Part shown: positions 6,971 through 8,202 of the stretch, in pieces | Numbering within the stretch: position 1 is the stretch's first letter | How the letters are laid out: every line of letters begins with the position of its first letter | DNA from: CAVPGH01 sp046726955 | Lineage (GTDB): Bacteria; Acidobacteriota; Vicinamibacteria; Fen-336 | Direction of reading: 5' to 3' | Assembly: GCA_046726955.1 (NCBI GenBank) | Contig: JBKPBQ010000380.1 | Coordinates: forward strand, 1-8,202 | DNA: 8,202 bases | The notes under the pieces: model-generated | Databases searched by the model: none | Seen by the model: only the letters and a program-made list of their open reading frames with translations | What the model was told of the DNA's origin: nothing | Made by a program: the position numbers and the translations under genes

Positions 6971-7417
6971 TCAGCCGGAGCGGTCGCCGATCCAGTATCG
7001 GGGGCCGGGGCCGCCGCGGCCGGCGCGGTCGCCCGGGTTGGCGAGCCGGCAGCGGTCGAGGGAGAGGCAGCCGCAGCCGATACACTCGCCGAGCCCGCCC
7101 CGGAGGCGCTCGAGCTCCGCAATGCGCTCGTCGATCCGGGCAACCCAGGTGCCCGAGAGTCGTGACCAGTCGGCGCGGCTCGGCGCTCGGTTCGGGTCGA
7201 GCTTCGCGAGCTCGGCGCCGATCTCCTCGAGCGTCAGGCCGACGCGCTGCGCGAAGACGATGAAGGCGATGCGCCGGAGGACGTGACGCGGGTAGCGGCG
7301 TTGGCCGCCGTCACGCCGCTCGGAGGCGATCAGCCCGCGCTGCTCGTAGAAGCGGAGCGCCGACGAGGCGACGCCGCTTCGCTTGGACACCTCGCCGATC
7401 GTGAGCAGGTCGGCCAT
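6971..7417 (-). CDS. soxR: SoxR, redox-sensing MerR-family transcriptional activator
   Basis: This 148-aa regulator (E. coli SoxR is 154 aa) senses redox-active compounds through a [2Fe-2S] cluster and activates promoters with over-long spacers by untwisting the DNA. The winged-helix MerR head is clear: LLTIGEVSKRSGVASSALRFYE (4-25) followed by RRDGGQRRYPRHVLRRIAFI (34-53). A dimerisation helix follows (about 82-108). The cluster motif is CIGCGCLSLDRC with Cys112, 115, 117 and 123, exactly the C-x2-C-x-C-x5-C spacing of SoxR. The family-typical tail RLANPGDR follows. The ATG at 7417 is chosen because the MerR domain begins at once; the open frame upstream to 7735 has no homology and runs antisense through the divergent gene. 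There is no Shine-Dalgarno sequence with proper spacing, and a promoter-like pair suggests a leaderless transcript. It is divergent from the DUF5519-SDR operon, whose promoter carries a SoxR box. Confidence 0.95.
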   Translation of the reverse strand: MADLLTIGEVSKRSGVASSALRFYEQRGLIASERRDGGQRRYPRHVLRRIAFIVFAQRVGLTLEEIGAELAKLDPNRAPSRADWSRLSGTWVARIDERIAELERLRGGLGECIGCGCLSLDRCRLANPGDRAGRGGPGPRYWIGDRSG

Positions 7418-7424
7418 CTCCACC

Positions 7425-7453
7425 ACGGTAGCGCCGTTCGGGCTTGACTTCAA
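7425..7453 (-). promoter_or_regulatory. Putative soxR promoter (leaderless transcript)
   Basis: On the minus strand TTGAAG (7453-7448) and TACCGT (7430-7425) are separated by 17 bp. The start point would fall at about 7418-7417, on the soxR ATG. The -35 overlaps the SoxR palindrome, so autoregulation is possible. TACCGT fits only the loose TAnnnT consensus. Confidence 0.4.
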
Positions 7454-7474
7454 GTTTACTTGAACTTGTACTCT
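7444..7474 (+). promoter_or_regulatory. SoxR-box promoter of the DUF5519-SDR operon
   Basis: The -35 TTGACT (7444-7449) and -10-like TACTCT (7469-7474) are exactly 19 bp apart, the over-long spacing that SoxR and other MerR activators need. The palindrome TTCAAGTTTACTTGAA (7449-7464) has perfect 7-bp arms, TTCAAGT and ACTTGAA. It occupies the same register to the -35 as the SoxR site of the E. coli soxS promoter (core TCAAGTTAACTTGA). With soxR adjacent and divergent, direct SoxR activation of the genes to the right is strongly predicted. The -10 is weak (3 of 6 matches to TATAAT), as expected for an activator-dependent promoter. Confidence 0.85.
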
Positions 7475-7493
7475 GGCTCTCGGTATCGACACG

Positions 7494-7499
7494 AGGAGG
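7494..7499 (+). promoter_or_regulatory. Strong Shine-Dalgarno of the DUF5519 gene
   Basis: AGGAGG lies 5 nt before ATG 7505, within a run of three GAG/GAGG units. It fixes the start at 7505 rather than at the TTG 7460, which lies inside the SoxR operator. Confidence 0.8.
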
Positions 7500-7504
7500 A
7501 GGCA

Positions 7505-7846
7505 ATGAGCACGACGAAGACCGCGAGCCGGCGGATCATCGAGGAAGTCACGTCGTGGGAGGGCGTCGTGGCGGGCCCGGGGCGCCGAGGCGAGCTTGCG
7601 TTCAAGGTCGGCCCGCGCGAGATCGGGCACCTGCACGGCGACCATGCCGCCCACTTCGTCTTCCCGCGGGAGCTCTGGGTCGAGCTCGAGCGCGAGGGCC
7701 GGATCACGTTCCATCCCGTCTTCCCGAAGCGACAAGGCCCGGCGGCGCGCGCGATCAGGGACGACCGCGATGTCGAGGACGTGATCGCGCTGCTGCGCCT
7801 CAACTACGAGCGCGCGGCCGCACGCCGGGCCGAGGACGCCGCGTGA
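7505..7846 (+). CDS. Luciferase-domain / DUF5519-like protein
   Basis: This small soluble protein of 113 aa has no signal peptide or membrane segment. It resembles the short bacterial proteins annotated 'luciferase family protein' (DUF5519, PF17648-like). The recognisable core is GPREIGHLHGDHAAHFVFPRELW (36-58, conserved REIGH-x-HGD with FPR), then ITFHPVFP (67-74) and the C-terminal VIALLRLNYER (93-103). The name reflects similarity to part of luciferase-associated sequences; no light-emitting or monooxygenase activity is implied and no cofactor motif is visible. The conserved His and Asp residues of GHLHGD could form a metal or catalytic site, which is inference. It is the first gene behind a SoxR-box promoter and overlaps the SDR gene by 4 bp, suggesting a role in handling redox-active or electrophilic small molecules. 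The family assignment is from pattern memory and was not searched. Confidence 0.72.
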   Translation: MSTTKTASRRIIEEVTSWEGVVAGPGRRGELAFKVGPREIGHLHGDHAAHFVFPRELWVELEREGRITFHPVFPKRQGPAARAIRDDRDVEDVIALLRLNYERAAARRAEDAA

Positions 7847-8202
7847 GGGAGCGTGTCGCGATCGTCACCGGCGCGTCGCGGGGCCTCGGGCTCGCGCTCG
7901 CCCACGCCCACTCGGAGCGCGGCTGGCGGCTGGTCGTCGACGCCCGAAACGGCGAAGAGCTCGATCGCGCCGTCGGGCGGCTGCTGCAGGTCGTCTCGAT
8001 CCCCGGAGACGTCGGCGACCCCGCGCACCGCGCGGCGCTCGTCGAGGCGGCGGGAGACCGGATCGACCTGCTCGTCAACAACGCGAGCACGCTCGGACCG
8101 AGCCCGCGACCGGCGCTCGCGGCGTACCCGATCGACGGGCTGGCGGAGGTGTACGCGGTCAACGTGATCGCGCCGCTCGCCCTCGTTCAGCTCGCCCTGC
8201 CG
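7843..8202 (+). CDS. Short-chain dehydrogenase/reductase, N-terminal part (runs off window end)
   Basis: The first 120 residues of an NAD(P)-dependent SDR are present, about half of the usual ~230-250 aa. The GTG start at 7843 overlaps the previous stop in a GTGA, a classic translational-coupling arrangement. The Rossmann signature TGASRGLG (9-16, TGxxxGxG) is followed by a second strand ending VVDAR (31-35), the conserved Asp57 after strand three (PGDV), the NNAS motif (79-82) and the helix-4 region VYAVNVIAPLAL (103-114) with Asn107. The catalytic Ser-Tyr-Lys lies beyond the window, so substrate and catalytic integrity cannot be judged. Arg35 after strand two hints at NADP(H), weakly. It is probably co-expressed with the DUF5519 gene under SoxR, consistent with NAD(P)H-dependent reductases being common SoxR targets in actinobacteria and pseudomonads. 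Confidence 0.9.
   Translation, partial: MRERVAIVTGASRGLGLALAHAHSERGWRLVVDARNGEELDRAVGRLLQVVSIPGDVGDPAHRAALVEAAGDRIDLLVNNASTLGPSPRPALAAYPIDGLAEVYAVNVIAPLALVQLALP

Noticed and set aside
6958..6978. CCGGC...TGACGTCA...GCCGG inverted repeat at the soxR stop
   Set aside because: Outer arms are only 5 bp, flanking an asymmetric interior without a T-tract; too weak to call a terminator or operator.
7418..7735. N-terminal extension of soxR by 106 codons
   Set aside because: It would run antisense through the DUF5519 gene and the SoxR promoter, has no homology, and SoxR/MerR proteins start directly at the winged-helix domain.

Overview
The window is very GC-rich, with G or C at most third codon positions, and its genes are tightly packed. 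The gene content (PPK1 and PPK2 together, a CYTH-like protein, an actinobacterial-type SoxR and a luciferase-domain/DUF5519 protein) suggests a high-GC actinobacterium, perhaps a deep-branching soil lineage such as Thermoleophilia. That taxonomic guess is inference from composition and protein style only.

Positions 1-6939 hold five co-directional genes on the + strand, most of them linked to polyphosphate or phosphate transfer. The order is: the 3' five-sixths of polyphosphate kinase 1 (ppk1), interrupted by an in-frame amber codon at 843-845; a PPK2-family polyphosphate:nucleotide phosphotransferase (1841-2776); a ten-helix P2-like P-type ATPase (2784-5567); a CYTH/triphosphate-tunnel-like protein (5589-6374); and a SixA-type histidine phosphatase (6412-6939). 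Gaps are 86, 7, 21 and 37 bp, which fits an operon. PPK1 would make polyphosphate from ATP, PPK2 would use it to phosphorylate nucleotides, and the CYTH and SixA proteins are plausible polyphosphate or phosphohistidine hydrolases. The ATPase substrate is unclear because the membrane carboxylates that bind ions in Ca2+ pumps are all replaced.

Positions 6940-8202 hold a separate redox-response module. soxR (minus strand, 6971-7417) converges on sixA. It is divergent from a two-gene operon encoding a luciferase-domain/DUF5519 protein (7505-7846) and a short-chain dehydrogenase/reductase (7843 to the window end), which overlap by 4 bp. Between them lies a near-canonical SoxR-controlled promoter: -35 TTGACT, a 19-bp spacer carrying a SoxR palindrome, and a -10-like TACTCT. 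This predicts direct SoxR control of the DUF5519-SDR pair.

Points most worth checking are the amber codon in ppk1, the missing ion ligands in the P-type ATPase, and the SoxR operator with its unusual target operon. I saw no mobile element, CRISPR array, tRNA or rRNA gene, and no gene-free stretch longer than about 90 bp.
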